A stretch of DNA of 64,000 bases. It comes from Pascua guehoae. Lineage: Eukaryota > Basidiomycota > Tremellomycetes > Trichosporonales > Trichosporonaceae. Below the pieces are notes generated by a model. The model had not been told where the DNA came from, did no database searches, and saw nothing but the letters and a program-made list of their open reading frames with translations. Below, piece by piece: positions 34,134-47,521 of the stretch (positions are counted from its first letter, which is position 1; each line of letters begins with the position of its first letter). The stretch covers positions 1 to 64,000 of the forward strand of contig BCJX01000010.1 in the NCBI GenBank assembly GCA_001600415.1. Reading direction: 5' to 3'. Both the position numbers and the translations under genes were made by a program.

Positions 34134-36664
34134 ATGCCTCCCCAGCGAAGTGGCCACGGTGGTCGAGGAGGAGCTGGCCGAGGTGGTGGTCGAGGAGGCG
34201 GAAATGCCGCCGCCAACCCGCCCAACCCAGCTCCAGCCCCAGCTCCAGCTCCTGCTCCGGCCCCCACCCCTGCCCCTGCTCCTGCCCCGAAGCCTGTAAG
34301 CTACTCTTCTCTCCTCTCTCCTCCTTGCCTTGACCCTGTTCTGACTGTTCTTTTTCTTAGGGCGACACGCACGTCAGGAGGAAGGGTCGCCCCAAGGGCT
34401 CTGCAGTTCGGTTGCCGGAAGGAGACATGACACCAGGAGAGCTAGACGCCAAACTTCGGGTTAGTCCCCACCTGCTTTTCCATACACCAGTTCCTTCTTC
34501 TCCCGTTCTACTCCCAATCCTCGAATTGACCCCATCAGGAAACATTCCCAGGCTACCATTTCCTCTCCGGCATGTCGCGCTGTCACAGGTGCGCATCCAA
34601 GAAAGTCAGCTGCCCATTCAATGAGGCGATCGACCCGGACCACTGCGTTCAATGCCCAGACGACTGCTCGTTCACTCCCTCCCGCAATGAGCACAAGCTG
34701 GCCGTGCTCGCGGAGATTTCGGATATCTTGGCGCGGTTGATGGGTGCCGGTGCGGGTGTCTGGGACTCCCCAAGTGAGCCGGCATACGCCCAGTTTATCG
34801 ACCATCACATGCAGTTTGTCAAGGCTGCCACCATCGGTTTCGCACTGGCGTTGCTCTGGCGAGCCTACCCCCGTCCTCCTGAAGACTGCCCGTACGAGCT
34901 CGCCGCTTGGGCCGACGTCGCCCGTTTCCTGCCTTGGACACCTGGCGCTCCCCCCTGCACCGGCCAGGGCTACACTTATCGTTTTGGCCCACCGCCCTTC
35001 GCCTACCGCCCCGCTCTGACTCTGCCTGGCACTGGCCCTCATGTCAAGATTGTCGAGCTTGGAGGCGAGCGTCACTTCTTCTCCGACCACTTTGGCTTTA
35101 CGGAGAAGCTTGACAAGATGGGGAGGGACGATGGAGACGACGACAATGACGACCCTATGGAGGGTCACAACACTCCTTGTCGCGAGCTCCATCAATGGTT
35201 CGAGGCAGTTGAGGGCCCAATGTGGGGCGCCTTCGAGTGAGAGTGGTGGTCCGCCAGGGGTGGATCGCAGTCTTCCCGGGGCAGGTTCTCGACCCACCCG
35301 GTCCTGCCGCACATGCCGGGGGCGGAGCTGCCACGACTCCCGGCCCCACCAAAACGCCCGCTGCCGGCACCAACCAGCCCGCCCCCCGCCCTCTGCCCAA
35401 GACTGGCTTCCAGCCCAGCAAGGGCGCGGCCACTGGCGCCACCTCGGGTCTCGGTCCGGGCCTCACTTTGGTCAGTAGCTCGTACTCGGAGGGCACAAAT
35501 GCGTCCTCCCATCTTTATTCGATCAAGGGTGCTGGCCCCTCGGGTGACCGTGCTATCACGGTTATCAATGAGGGAGGCATCAAGGACTGGGTCAATTATG
35601 GTGGCTGTTTTGTGCATCTGCCCATGATGAAATCCACGCTGTACCCGCCAGCAGACATCCTCAAGGCCTTTGGTCTTGCATCGATTGAAGAGATAGGAGG
35701 TGACGACCCCTTCATTCAAGCCCTCTTTCCTTGTCCAGTCGACCCAGCTGACCCCGTTCAGCCCAACCAGCCCCAGCAACAGCTGCCACAGTGGTCGGCT
35801 CAATCTCTGCTGGACCTCTACAATGTCCTCGCAGAAAAGCGCGAAAGGCTCGGACCCGGGAACATCAGCAACCCGATTACGGCCCTGTCGAACTTTATCC
35901 TTCGACTCCAAGCCGCTGACTCCGGCACCCGGCTCGCACTCCTTGAGGACCTGCGCCAGTTGCTTCCAGCTGGACAAGAGGCCGAGATTGTGATCCGAGA
36001 CACGGTTCTGGCCCTCACCTCGCCTAACGGCCCTCTCGATTTCTCGGACTCTGTGGCCTCACTTTACTTGGCCATCATGCTCCCATCGTACAGCCTTGCC
36101 CGAGAAGGGCACGAGTTTACCCATCACCATTTCTGCACCACTGCACACCCTCTCCTGCCTCCGGACCTCGCTCGGGAGCTCAATGCTGTGGTGGCCCGCC
36201 AACAAGAGGCCGACGCTAAAGCCAAAGCTGAGGGCGATGCCAAGGCCAAGGCCGAGGCCGACGCCAAGGCTAAAGCCGAGGCTGAGGCTGAAGCCAAAGC
36301 CAAGGCCGACGCTGAGGCCAAGGCAAAGGCCAAGGCCATAGCCGATGAGGCCAAAGCGGAGGCGGCCATAGCTAAGGCAGAAGCTGAGGCCGCTAAGGCC
36401 GCGGTGGCCAAAGCTGAGGCCGAGGCCGCCAAGGCTAAGGCTGAAGCAGAGGCTGAGAAACGTCGCCGGCGTAAATCGTCCACGTTGTCGCCTGCGCCCC
36501 CTGTCGCGCCTCCCGGGGGCAATGCCGCGGCTCAAGTTGCTTCGCTTCAGGCTAACCAGCATCCAGCCAACCAGCCGGCCCCTGGGTGCTCCACTCGGGC
36601 GCACCCCAGCACTCTGCTCGGCCAAGACTCTCTGCCGGGCTATCGTCGTGGCCGTCCCTTGTAG
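34134..36664 (+). pseudogene. P2 copy in A2, no LTR but frameshifted
   Basis: Exons 34,134-34,295, 34,361-34,459 and 34,539 onward, with the same intron positions as A1. The Gly/Arg-rich start, AT-hook (RRKGRPKG), six cysteines and conserved middle are intact. The frame stops at TGA 35,238-35,240, where A1 has CGA, and a one-base deletion lies about 20 bases later (GGATCGCAG against GGATCCGCA). The remainder (35,270-36,664) stays open, including the Ala/Lys/Glu coiled coil. It shows the pre-insertion site of the A1 solo LTR. Confidence 0.75.
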
Positions 36665-36895
36665 CATCTCTTCACTCTCCTCCTGCTGTATCATACTTCG
36701 CATATCTGTTCATGCTGTATCACCTACTACCCTTGCCTATGCACTGCAAGTATCCGTTTCCGAGTCTCGGTCCACTTTGATCCCTTGTCCTCCACGTGCC
36801 TGCCACGTGACTCTGTCCCCGTCTTTCGTCGCCTCCTTTTCACCCTTGATGCTCGGTGCTCCCCTTTCCCAATCCTTTGCATCGTCAACTACCCA

Positions 36896-37886
36896 CTACT
36901 TGCGGACATACTTGGGCATACGATGAGCAAATCCGGAGGACGGTCCAGCAACCCCCAGGCGGTGCTCGGGTTTAGCACGGAACCTGCCATTCGGGGTGAG
37001 GTGCGGGATGCGGTGGACCTGGTGCGTCACGTTCCAGCCCTTGCAGAGTAGCATGGTCGCCATATGTTTCTGTTCAGCTTCGGACACATTCTTGAGCTCG
37101 TTATGCGTCGCGACCGCGCGTCGGAGGATGTCTTGGACTTTGTGAGTCGGGCTCGTGTTGAGGACCGAGTGGAGCTTGTTGTTGTGCCCAAGGAGGTGAC
37201 TGGCCTGACCTTGCAGGCATGGGTACTTGTTTTCCCACATGTGCAGCTCGAAACGTATCCATGCTACCACGGGTAGCTCTTCTTTGTATCGGTGGATCGT
37301 CTCCTGCTTCTGGCCGTTGTAGAACCAGAACGCACCCTTCTCAGCGTAGAAGAACCTCTCCTGGCCCCAGATCATCTCAATCCATCGTACGACAATGCAA
37401 GGGAATCGCCGCGGACCGAACGTGAAGCCGGACAGGTTGTGCTCCTCTCCACAGAACCCACAACTCGTCGTTCTCTGCGTCACACCCCAAAACGAGTCTC
37501 CCAGCGAGCTGTCCGCCTCGGAGTGGCTGGTGCCGGCGTTGGACACGTTGTCGGCGACACTCGGTTGGAAGCTGGACTAGGAGTTGGCGTGTGAGAAGAT
37601 GTGCGCCATTGCGTCAACGTCTCTCGGCGACTGGTTGGCGGTTGCCATCATAGCGCCCGTGGTCGGCTCCGTTGTGCTCATATGAACGTCGGTCGTGCTT
37701 TGATTCTTCCCATCGTCAACCCCCTTTCTCCCTCCGGCTGTCTTTGGGACTCACGCCTTCTCCTTCAAACCCAACTCCCTCAAACGGGTTGTGGTTCTCC
37801 ACCACCATGGTCATGCGCTGCCCTGTCGGCGATTGGATGGTGAGGGCAGAAAGGTCTGGGTTCTGGGCACTCCAGTCATTCGTCAT
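36896..37886 (-). pseudogene. ORF3 copy in A2, damaged
   Basis: Corresponds to 8,665-9,654. The intron acceptor CAG of A1 is changed to ATG near 37,711. There is an extra base in the following exon (GGAGCCGACC), and a TAG stops the frame after HANS near 37,577. The conserved CGFCGEEH and HMWENKYPCL blocks are still present (37,546-36,896). Confidence 0.75.
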
Positions 37887-38110
37887 CTGAGCTGGACTTG
37901 TGGGGTGTCTGTCTGTTTTCTCGAGTCTCTTTCTTCTCCTTTTATCTCTTTCCCCTCTTCTGTCGGACTCGGTCAAGTCTCTTCCCTCGTTGGTCCACGA
38001 CTCCTCTTTTCTCCCCAATTTCTTAATGGTCCGTCCTCGGACCCCGTAGCACGGGCCTCCTGTATTCCCTTCCTCGTGCACTGTCCTCCCCTGCTTCGGC
38101 CTATGACGGA

Positions 38111-41100
38111 TCAGAAGCTGCTAGAGTCTCTCAGCTGCCCTTCCTCTTCCTCAAATCTGACCCGTTTCTCGGGCCTCGGCACTACCGACTGGGTGTTTCC
38201 CATGGACAGGGGAATGACCTGCATGTCCGGCCTACCGGCCACCCAAGGATCTTCCGTGTTGCCTCCCTGGTTATCCTGCCTTCTGGTGTAGAACCTACGC
38301 AGCCTATTGTGGCCGACACTAGCCAGCCCCACATCCTTGATGGGCATGCCATCGAGCTCCTGAAGCCTCACAGACCCCTTCTCTCCAAACTTCAGGATCT
38401 TGTACGGCCCAAGCTATCGGTCCAACCGCTTGGCCCTGTGAGAGTTGTCCTGGGTCGAGTTCCGCACCAGAACCAAGTCACCCAACTTGAATTCCCTGTC
38501 ACGGTGGCGACGCTCAAAATCCTCGTTGTGCCGCAGCACAGTCTCCCTCCTTGCCTCCCTGGCCCGCAGAGCTGCAAGAGCCACGTCCTCTGGGCGCCGC
38601 TCAAGCTGCCTGAGACGTGCCTCAAGAAGCTCGGCCATGGTCATGTTGTCACGCCAGTGACCTGTCATGTATGTCTCATACTGCGCGTCGACGGGGAGGA
38701 TACTCTCTTCACCGTACAGCAGGAAGTGAGGGGTGTAGCCCGTGGTACGCTTGGCTGTCATCCTGTCCGCCCACAAGGTGAGAGGCAGTAGCCGCCTCCA
38801 GTTGGGCGGCCGAGATCGAGCGAGCTTGAAGAGCAGCTCTTTGATCGGCCCATTGCCTCTCTCAATGCCACCATTTGCCGCTGGGTTATGGGCCGACGTC
38901 CGAATATACCATACACCCCATGCCCGGAGCAGCGCCTCNAATTCGCCTCTGAATTCAGAGCCTNGGNCCATACTGACCTGCCCTACCAGTCCAAACCTGG
39001 CCAGTATATCCTCATAGAAGAACTGGGCGATAGTCTCGGCCTTTCCATCTGGCAGCACCCGCCCCTCGACCCACCCGGTCAAATCGTCACACGCCAGCAC
39101 GATAACATACATTCCGCTGTCCACCCCTTCACCATTGTCTACCCCCATTGTGATGCAATCGATGCTTACTTTCCCAAACAGCACTGGCACGAGGATGCTG
39201 GTGCGCGGATTCTCATAGAATCGATAGTCGCGCGCTTGACAGTCCGGGCAGCTCTTCGTCCATTCTTTACACGCCGCGCTCATGCCTTGCCAGTAAAACC
39301 TCTCGGCGACCTTGAAGTAGGTGTACTGGGCACCCTTGTGACCCGCCTGCTCATGACAGAGATTGAGAATCGATTCTTGCCGGGCCTTATCCACTACTAC
39401 TTCTGTGGGGAGCCGATACCCTTTCCTTCTCCACAACTTGCCCTGCTCAAGGTGACAGTACTTGGCCATCACCTGCAGCCGTTTGACCTTGCCCCGACTC
39501 GCATCGGCCGGCCAACCCTTGCCTTCCAGAAACACGCCGACCGCTACCCAGTCATCGTTGTCCTTGTACAGCTCGACTTGAAACGGGATATCATCCAGAG
39601 CTTCAACCTGTGTGGCATGAGTCTCGCGCCCTCTGTCAATAGCCTCACAGTAGGCGTCCAGCCACTCCTCGGGATCCGTGTCGTCACTGTCATCTTCAGC
39701 CTTTGGTCTACGTGACAGACCGTCCGCGATCCTGTGCCTCTCTCCTGGCACATGCTTAAAGACGAAGTCATTAAGCTTGATGTACCAGCACCACCTAGCC
39801 TCTGCCACACTCGGCAGGATCGGAGAGTTGATCATCTGCTTGATGGACATGCAGTCCGACTCAAGGATGAATCTAGTGTTGTGCGTGTAGTGGCAGACCG
39901 CCCTCAACCCGACGTAGATTCCATACAGCTCCAACTTTGGTTGACTGTAGCCCTGCTGCACGGCGTTGTAGTACATGCTGTAGAACAGGGCTGGGTATTG
40001 CTTCCCGTCTTCGCCCATTTGTGCCAGTTCTACTCCGCATCCCATGATGCTGGCGTCAATCGCCACTATGGGCGGGTACTTCTCGACTCTCGAGTAGTCT
40101 ATCGGCCGTATCCATCCACTCAGTAGCACCCGGCGCTTGATCTCGTCCATGGCCTCGTCGTGCTCTATCGTCCAGATGAACAGCGCGCCTCACGGCGTCT
40201 TGGTCAACAATACTAGGGGTAGCACTACCTTCCCGTAGTTCTTGATCCAGTTCCGAGCTACTCCTACTGTCCCCAAAAACCCTCTAACCTCCTTGGTGTT
40301 CTTACACTTCGGCCATTTCTCGATCTTGGCCATGGCCNTCTTAGTGATCTTCCTGCCCTTGGCCGAACAGATGTATCCCACCATTTGCACCTCTGGCACA
40401 CCCAAGTGCACTTTTGCCCCCGAGAAGGTGCCGCCGAATCTCTTCATCTTGTGCAGCACCCTGTTGACTGACAGCGCGTGCTCATAGACGTAGCGGCGGA
40501 TGTCGGTGCCGGGNATCTTCTTGGGTTTGCCATCTGGCCCCAGGTACTGCGTGCGCGGTCCCTTGATGGTGACATCGTCCATGTACACGCACATGAGCTC
40601 CGGCGACTCCTCGGCGAATATGTAGACCATTGCGCGTTGAAACGCAGCGACGGCGTTGGTCCATCCTTGGGGCATGCGCTGCAACCTGAGAGTGCCGATC
40701 GGACTCTCAAACGTGGTCAAGTCATGTGAACCCTGGTGTAGCGCCATTTGGTCATAGCCTGCGAAGGCGTCGAGACTTGTGTATATGTGACACCCCGCCA
40801 ATTCCTCTGTCATCTCATCCATCAAAGGCGGCACACCCGCGTCCTTGATTGTAACTGAGTTCAACTTCTGCAAGTCGTGCACGATCCTAATCCTCCCATC
40901 CTTCTTCTCTACCGTGAAGAAACCTGACCGGTAGCTGGACTGCGACCTCTCGTACAGCCCATTCTTCAACTTCTCCTTGAGGAACTCGATGACCTTGGCG
41001 CGCGTTGTTACAGGCAAACGGATGTTCTGATCTTGCCATGGCTCGTGCGATACCACAGGTATCTTGTGGGGAGGTATGTACTCTTCCTTGAACCCTCCCT

Positions 41101-41296
41101 TCTTGTTTTCCGTCCACGCCAATGCTGTCTCGTTTCTGAGGAGGACGACGGCCATCAAGCATTTCTCCTCCTCAGTCAAAAATCCTCGAACTCGCCTTTG
41201 AAGAGTGCGTCTCGACGCTCCTTCGTCAACCTCTTCCCTTCTGGGATGTCCCCGAGCTTCTTGTAGCTGGTGGTGACCTCTGGCAGGTCGTCCCAC
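38111..41296 (-). pseudogene. A2 pol: reverse transcriptase, RNase H, integrase
   Basis: RT (to 40,190) has a complete motif A (SLDAFAGYDQ) and YMDD. A TGA stands where A1 reads Arg in TKMPRG. RNase H and integrase are then one open frame, 40,150-38,414, with ESDC, HEQAGH/CPDC and the DDE residues (undetermined bases at 38,939, 38,964 and 38,967 fall near the second Asp). As in A1, a TAG stops integrase immediately before LGPYKIL; the tail continues to 38,111. The first residues of RT are reached from protease by the proposed frameshift at 41,176-41,185. Other undetermined bases lie at 40,338 and 40,514. Confidence 0.85.
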
Positions 41297-43749
41297 ACGT
41301 CAGGGGGTGTCGTCAACACTGGCTTGGCCTCCTCCGGCATTGTCGTTGGGACTGGGCGCTTCTTCTTGGCAACAGGCTTGTATGCGCCTGCTACCTCGTA
41401 CGACTCCTGCTCAATTCCCGTCCCAAAGTCCAGGACCGTACACACCCCCGTCGTCATGTCCTCCATCACCAGCTCTTTGACCTCCAGACCATCTTCAGGC
41501 AGCTGCCACACCTGGTCCTCAATCTGGTCGGCCAGCCTCTCCGCCATCTCCTGGATGTTCTTCGGCTCGGCTGCCGCCTCCTTCTCCTCCACCAATGCCA
41601 GCGTCTCCCACTCTAGACCGGGACCTGATCCTTCCTCGTCGTATTCCACACCGATGACCTTGATGGCTTCCACCCTCACTCGATAGTCGGGACTCCATTC
41701 TCCGTCCTCCACCTCCTCCACCCATGCCCCTTGCACATGGTAATCGGGACCCTCGCCTTCGGTGTAGTTGATGATCTCAGTGGCGAACCGCCCCATCTCC
41801 GTCAGGCGGGCGCTACCGCCGTCTTTGTTGAGCCTTGTCAACTCGGGGCCTTCGGTAGGGAACATGGCAAACTCGGAGGTACCGGCCAGAGTCTGTTGGT
41901 GCATGATACGGTTAGGCCCGCTCCAGAACAAGTCCACGCGGTTTGTCAACAGGAACGGCATGCCCAAGTACACCTTCTCCTCATTGAGCGTGTCGCTGAC
42001 CCAGAAGTAGTGCCGGGTCTCAAGGCCGCCAAAGTCCAGCGTGCCCTCGAAGAAGCCAGGCAGACCGACACCCTGTCCATGAATGCCAGAGACCCGGAAT
42101 CAGACATCGCTCCTTAGGGCCACTCTCAGCTTCTGGAACAACTTGCGCGGGATCATGTTCAACATAGCGCCGTCGTCCACCATGGCGTGACACTCGATCC
42201 TGCCCAGCCGACAAGGCAGCAGGGCTGTCCATACTGCCAGAGGAAGGAAAGGGGCGCCAATCCGACCTTCTGGGTTATAGACGTTGGGGACTAACTTTGT
42301 CCTCCCATCGCCCATCTCCTCGTAGGCCTCGTTGGCCTCCCAAAGGGGCAGTATGTACCGGGACAGGATCTCGCCCTCAACTTCCTCAGCCTCGCACTGC
42401 AGGTCCTCTCCATATGCCTCTGTGCTAGCCACCTCTCCCTCAGCATCCGCGCTTCCCTGAGCTGCCTCCTCTACGGGTACGGGCTTGCCCATGGCCCTGC
42501 GGAGATAACGGGCGAAGAACGGCGACAACGCCATGAGCTCCGCGAGCATGAGTACTATCCCCTGCCCGCTTGACGAATACACCAGTCTCTTACAGACCTC
42601 AGTAGGGTCGACGTCATAGGTCATGTCCATGTTGACCTTCGCATACTTGCTCCTGCCTGTATCCCCTTTTGCCGCTTCTGGCGCGACAGACCTTGCCCCT
42701 TGCGTCTTGCTTGCGGGCGGGCTGGCCGCCTTCGGGGAAGGAGCAGAAGCCGGCGGCACCGTCTTCACCCCGGCTCTCGCCCTCCCTGGCAGGGCTGGGT
42801 TTCCGCTAACGCGAATCACCCCGGGCTGCCCGTCCTTAGTCAAAGGGACTAGCTTGCCACGAACAGGAGGCAGCGCACCCTTCGGCACCCCGGTTCCCCT
42901 CTTCGGCTGCTCTTTGGCGTAGGGGGTGGTGTGGCAGTCACCAATGCTGGTGGCGCATTTATCCGCAGCTGCCACTTCTGCCTCTGTTTCCCCTCGTCGC
43001 GCCTCCGACACTTGCACCTTTTCCATGAGAAAGGCCATGAGCTCGGCGTTTTCGTCGCGGCGCGACCTCCGGGCCTCGACACTTGCTTCCCCAGGCAGTT
43101 CGTCCCACGCGACAACCGATCCCGAGGCCACCTCATACTCTCTGTCCCATTCTACCCCCGCCTCGTCCACGTAGTAGTCCCCCTCCTCCTCATCCTCATA
43201 CTCGGGACCATACTCGTCGTCGGCACACACTTCCCCAACCCATGCCTCCTCCATCTCTTCCTCCCATCCCATCTCTACAGCTTCCTGGTACCATTCCGCA
43301 TTCAGCGCCGCCGCTTCAGCTGTGCGTTGCTTCGCCTCCGCGAGACTCTCGGTGACGCAGCCGTGCCGGTTGCCCTGGGTAGGGTGTCGCCCCACCATTT
43401 CCCTGACTCGCGGTCCTCCCGCCCACACGATGGGCCTGCTCTTTCGTCCTGGCACTTCTTCTCCGTACCGAACCACGCCAAGGTCCAGGACCTCCTGCAG
43501 CTTCCGACATTCGCCCACAAAGTGACCCAAGTTCCCACACCAGAAACACTCATTCCGACGGAACATGAAAGGCCTCGGCCCCACTGGTTGCTGGTTCCCC
43601 CCAGGCAACTGGCCCACCGCCGCCATTTCGGCTTCCGCAGCGGCGTTTTTGATCCGAGGTTTGGTTGGCGCGGGAGCGGAGGGCCTTGGCCCCGGGCCCC
43701 TGGGCACAAACTGTGGCCTTTGGCCGTTCCACGGTGGCCGCTGGAACAC
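41176..43749 (-). pseudogene. A2 gag C-terminus with zinc knuckle, and protease
   Basis: The frame 43,749-42,100 has a CCHC knuckle CFWCGNLGHFVGEC (near residue 70), a long acidic linker, and the protease motif HAMVDDGAMLNMIP. A TGA after LRSDV (42,100), where A1 reads His, splits it from 41,973-41,176, which completes the protease and its acidic tail. The frame ends at the T-run described as the frameshift site. Confidence 0.8.
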
Positions 43750-43764
43750 AGGCCGCGGCGCGGG

Positions 43765-46107
43765 TCACGGTGCGTACGCGGCCCCTCCTCCCAGGGAGCT
43801 CAAGGAGTAGTAGCTACTCTTGAGGACAGGCGCGACCAACTTTCCTAGCACGTCAGGAGACTCAATGGCGGCCATGGTATACGCCTCGGCATACTCCGCG
43901 CTCCTTGGCCCCTTGTGTGCCAGGGTCGTCCAGGCCGTAGACAACGCCTGATGCGCCTTGTGGTTGTCCAGTAACTCGCTCCTCAAACTTGGCAACCACG
44001 CTTTGGCCACCCCGGGCTGCACCTGGTTGAGTCTCACCCAGTGCTCTTGATACTCCCTCTCCACCTCTCTATGTTGGGGTAGGGCCACGCTGACATGCTC
44101 CACCTTTAGCTTCTTCATCCCATCTCTTATCTCCTTCATCGTACCCGGCGTTTTGGGTAGCCAAGTCCCGCTCAGACCTTCGGTGAAGGTAAAAGTCGTC
44201 CCGTCCCTGCCGATCTGGATCAGCTTCTCCCCTTCGATCCTGCTACGATAGCGAGCTAAGGCCTCTTCTCCCCATCGTGCCTGGTTACAAAGACTCTGGG
44301 CCACTTCGCCCTTCCCCATCCTCAGCTGCACCATCTCATTCTCCGGGGAGAAATACTCCAAAAGCGCTTTCTCCACCTGCTTCCAGCGAGGGAGACTCTT
44401 CCCATTCTATCCCTCGCTCCTCCACCTACTCTCGTTTGCCACTTTCACTTCCTGCATGAGCAAGTGCGAGAAGCTACTAAAGTAGCAGCAGTCCACCACC
44501 TTGGCCGTGTACTCTTCCGACCTTCGGTACTGCTTGATCAGGAGGGCAAACTCCTCCGTGTACTGCACGACATCTCCCCGCTCTGTTACTCCTTTCGCCA
44601 ACCACTGCGCAGCAAGCTCTTCCAAGTCCTTCGCCGTCGCCGGCGCCCTCGTAGGGTCGTAGTATCTCTCTTGTAGCTCCTCCTGGAATGCCTCCCAACT
44701 TCGGACATTCATGGCCTTCACGACTGCAGCGAACTGTCGCCTCTTCTCGATGAGCACGTATTTGGGGTAGAGACTCATCCTCTCCCCTCCTGTCAGGCCG
44801 GCAGCATCCGCGGCATCATTGAACCACTCCAAGTGATCAACCAGGGTAGCGCCATTGAGGTCCCAGACTCTCACCTTGTGCCCACCAAGAGTAGGCATCG
44901 AGCGGTAGGTCACCTTCTTACTGACCACTTCCTCGCTATCCTCGCTCCGAGTCTCGTCATTGTACTCTCGGGCTAACTTTTGTGCATACTTGTCATGCTC
45001 CTCATAGCGCAGCTGTCGGAGGGCCCACCCAGTCCTCCGACCCTGGCCAGAGTCTCGCTCTTCTACCGCTTGTGCAGTATGCACGGTAAAACGCCTAGTC
45101 TCTTCCCTTCTCGTCTGAAACCCAACTCGCGGAATACCGTCAGACTCCTGATCGGTCGGGGCACGAGATCCATAACTTCCGTCCCTGCTGCTTATGGCAG
45201 GGGGCGGGCTCCGATACATGGTCCACCGGGCGGCAGCTGTGCCAGCCTCGGCATGATCGAGCTCCGACGCTAGCGTCCTCGGCTCACGGTCTTCAACAAC
45301 GGCCACCCCATCACCAAAGCGGGTGGTAGGGGCTCCAGGAGACACCACAGGAACGTGGGACTGGTCTCCAGCAGAGGGGTTATCCTCTTCTCTGCCAACG
45401 GCTACACCAGTGACTAGCACTGCAGCTTGCGCGCCGAGACCCAAGGGCGTATGCTCCTTTGGGTCCTCAAGAGGGGCCAGGCCATCTCTCTTGGTAGCGG
45501 GGTCCTTTGGCATCGAACCGCCGCGGCCCACGTTGCCGTGAGCCCCTCCGGCTTGCTCCGGGCTAGCATTCCTCTCTCGCTTGTCCTCTCCTCTACCCCT
45601 CCGCTCACCACTCACCTCTCTCGCCCCCGTTCCGATGTCCAAGTGCGGCGGCAGGGCCCTGTTCGCGAATCCAGGCAGCGGTGCACCACCAACCATCAGT
45701 TCTGTTGCTGGGTTCATCGACATCCCTGGCTTGTGTTGCACTAGGTCGGTGTCCTTGCTGTCCTTGGGCAAGGATCGAGTCGCAGATCCTCTGAGGGCGG
45801 TTTCGAGAGTGGCCGGCCGTAATTTCTTCGCTAGTCGCGAAGCAGTTCTCGGCGGTGGGGTTGGAGCAAGCGGTTGCTCCTGGTAGTGCTTGAGCGGGTT
45901 GAGGGGTGTCAGAGACCTGGTGAGTAGAGTGATGGCTAGACCGAGAATCTCTTTTTCTGACTCAAAAGGATGGCCCGCCGTTCTCCTTGCATCGCGGCGA
46001 TGGGCCATGGGCCCGGGTTTTCGCGTGCCATGCCTCGTGGCTTGGGGCCTGTGAAAGTGGAGTCGAGTGTGGGGGGGGTGGTCCATGCCCCTCCCAGTCA
46101 AACTCAC
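43765..46107 (-). pseudogene. A2 gag N-terminal and core region
   Basis: Starts at ATG 46,107. A long Pro/Arg/Gly-rich N-terminal part is followed by a retrotransposon gag core with HLEWFNDAADAAGL, WEAFQEELQERYYDP and GDVVQYTEEFALLIKQY. A TAG at 44,407-44,409 and a TGA at 43,765-43,767 interrupt an otherwise continuous frame into the zinc-knuckle part. A1 lacks this region, so whether the stops are typical of the family cannot be checked here. Confidence 0.75.
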
Positions 46108-47521
46108 AGGCCGCTCTGGGGTTGGGGGATGGGATGGGGAAGGGGAAACTCGTCGTGGGTTGGCTCCAGGGACCGCGCGTTGAGACCCGTTCCCCTGCCT
46201 GCGCGTCGGGACTTTTCAACCCCTTCCTCACTCGAGTCCCTAACCCCATCCCGACAAGCCCGAAAAAAACCAGGCGGACCCGGGCCAAGCTGTCCGCTCG
46301 CCTCTCACGCCCTTCTCTACCTGCCATACGTCGAACTGGAGATGTGCCTCAATTCCCAATTGCAAGGGTAAGGCCAAAGGCGGCACCGATGAGGTGCTCG
46401 TTCTGCCCGGTGCGCACGACCCGCCTGGGCTCTGACGCTACCCTCGACTCCCAGTTCTAACACCGCAGCCCAGCGCTGGCCTCCCGCATCGGCAGGCGAC
46501 TCTCACCCCTGGTGGCCCGACACTTTCGGCTCCACTCGTTGGGCCTGGCCGACTCGCGATATTGGCAACTGCAGACTTGCAGGGGATGTAGTTGTCGCAC
46601 CCCTGCAGGTCTGCATGGGACGCAGTTGTCTGGGCCGCTGCCCCGTCTTGCCGCCCTCGCTCTGAGGCTTTTCCGACCCAGCCCCTTCCCGGCCACCACC
46701 GGCGGGAAGCGGTTACCTTCCCTTGTGTGCCACCATGCGGTCACCATTTGGCAACCGCAGGCCTACACGGGACGCAGCTGTTGCGGTCTTCGACCTTTGC
46801 CCCCCCCCTTCCAGGGTGGCAGGGCCTCGCCAATCCCGAGCCTCGCCCCCTGAACCATGGGTGGTACAGCTCGTACTTGCCAATGTTCTTGTGCGCGCCA
46901 CTCGGCCTCGCGCACCCCAGAGCAGATCACGATCAGGCGAGCGCGCTTGTCCTTGTGCCCGTCGCAGAGTTTTGCGCCTCTGCTCGCCCAGTCCGCAGGT
47001 TTTGAGGCCCTCCCGATCGTATCCACTCTCTGCTGGGCGCGTGGCTGCCTCGTTGTCCCAGCCGCAGCTCGGGTGCTCGAGCTGAACTCGGCGGGGGTCC
47101 ACCCGGTCCACCTTCCCGGCACTGCCAGGTGGTCGAAGGTTGGGAACGGACGAACACTGCATCTCGTGGCGGCCCTGTGTCGGCCTTCTGAGTCTCGCCC
47201 TTTCTCGAGGGGCAGCACCACGCTCGCCCTCAAGTGTTGGTTTTGTAAAGAGGGCAGCACCGCGCTTGCCCTCGAGTCTCGGTTTTGTAAAGAGGGTGGC
47301 GCCGCGCTTGCCCTCGAGTCTCGGTCTTGTAGAGAGGGCGGCGCCGCGCTTGCCCTCGAATCTCGGTCTCGTAGAGAGGGCAGCGCCGTGCTCGCCCTCG
47401 AGTCTCGGTCTCGTCCCTATTATGCATGGCCGCGCCGCGCTGATCCTCGTGATTCATCACCCGCTTCCCAGTGGGCGCGACTTTTCGCTTCGAGAGCAAG
47501 CCCCATAATGGGCTCCAAATT
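46108..47521 (-). other. A2 leader between 5' LTR and gag
   Basis: 1.4 kb without a credible gene. It includes a tandem repeat at 47,222-47,415 with a 42-base unit (CTTGCCCTCGAGTCTCGG core, about five copies). Directly after the 5' LTR, in element sense, the sequence reads AAATTTGGAGCCCATTATGG. TGGAGCCC four bases from the LTR is a possible tRNA primer site, and the bases AGCCCATTATGGGGCT could form a hairpin. The primer assignment is weak. Confidence 0.5.

Noticed and set aside
46457..47260. Host gene between gag and the 5' LTR of A2
   Set aside because: Frames are short, arginine-rich on both strands and contain no motif; the region is best read as leader with a minisatellite.
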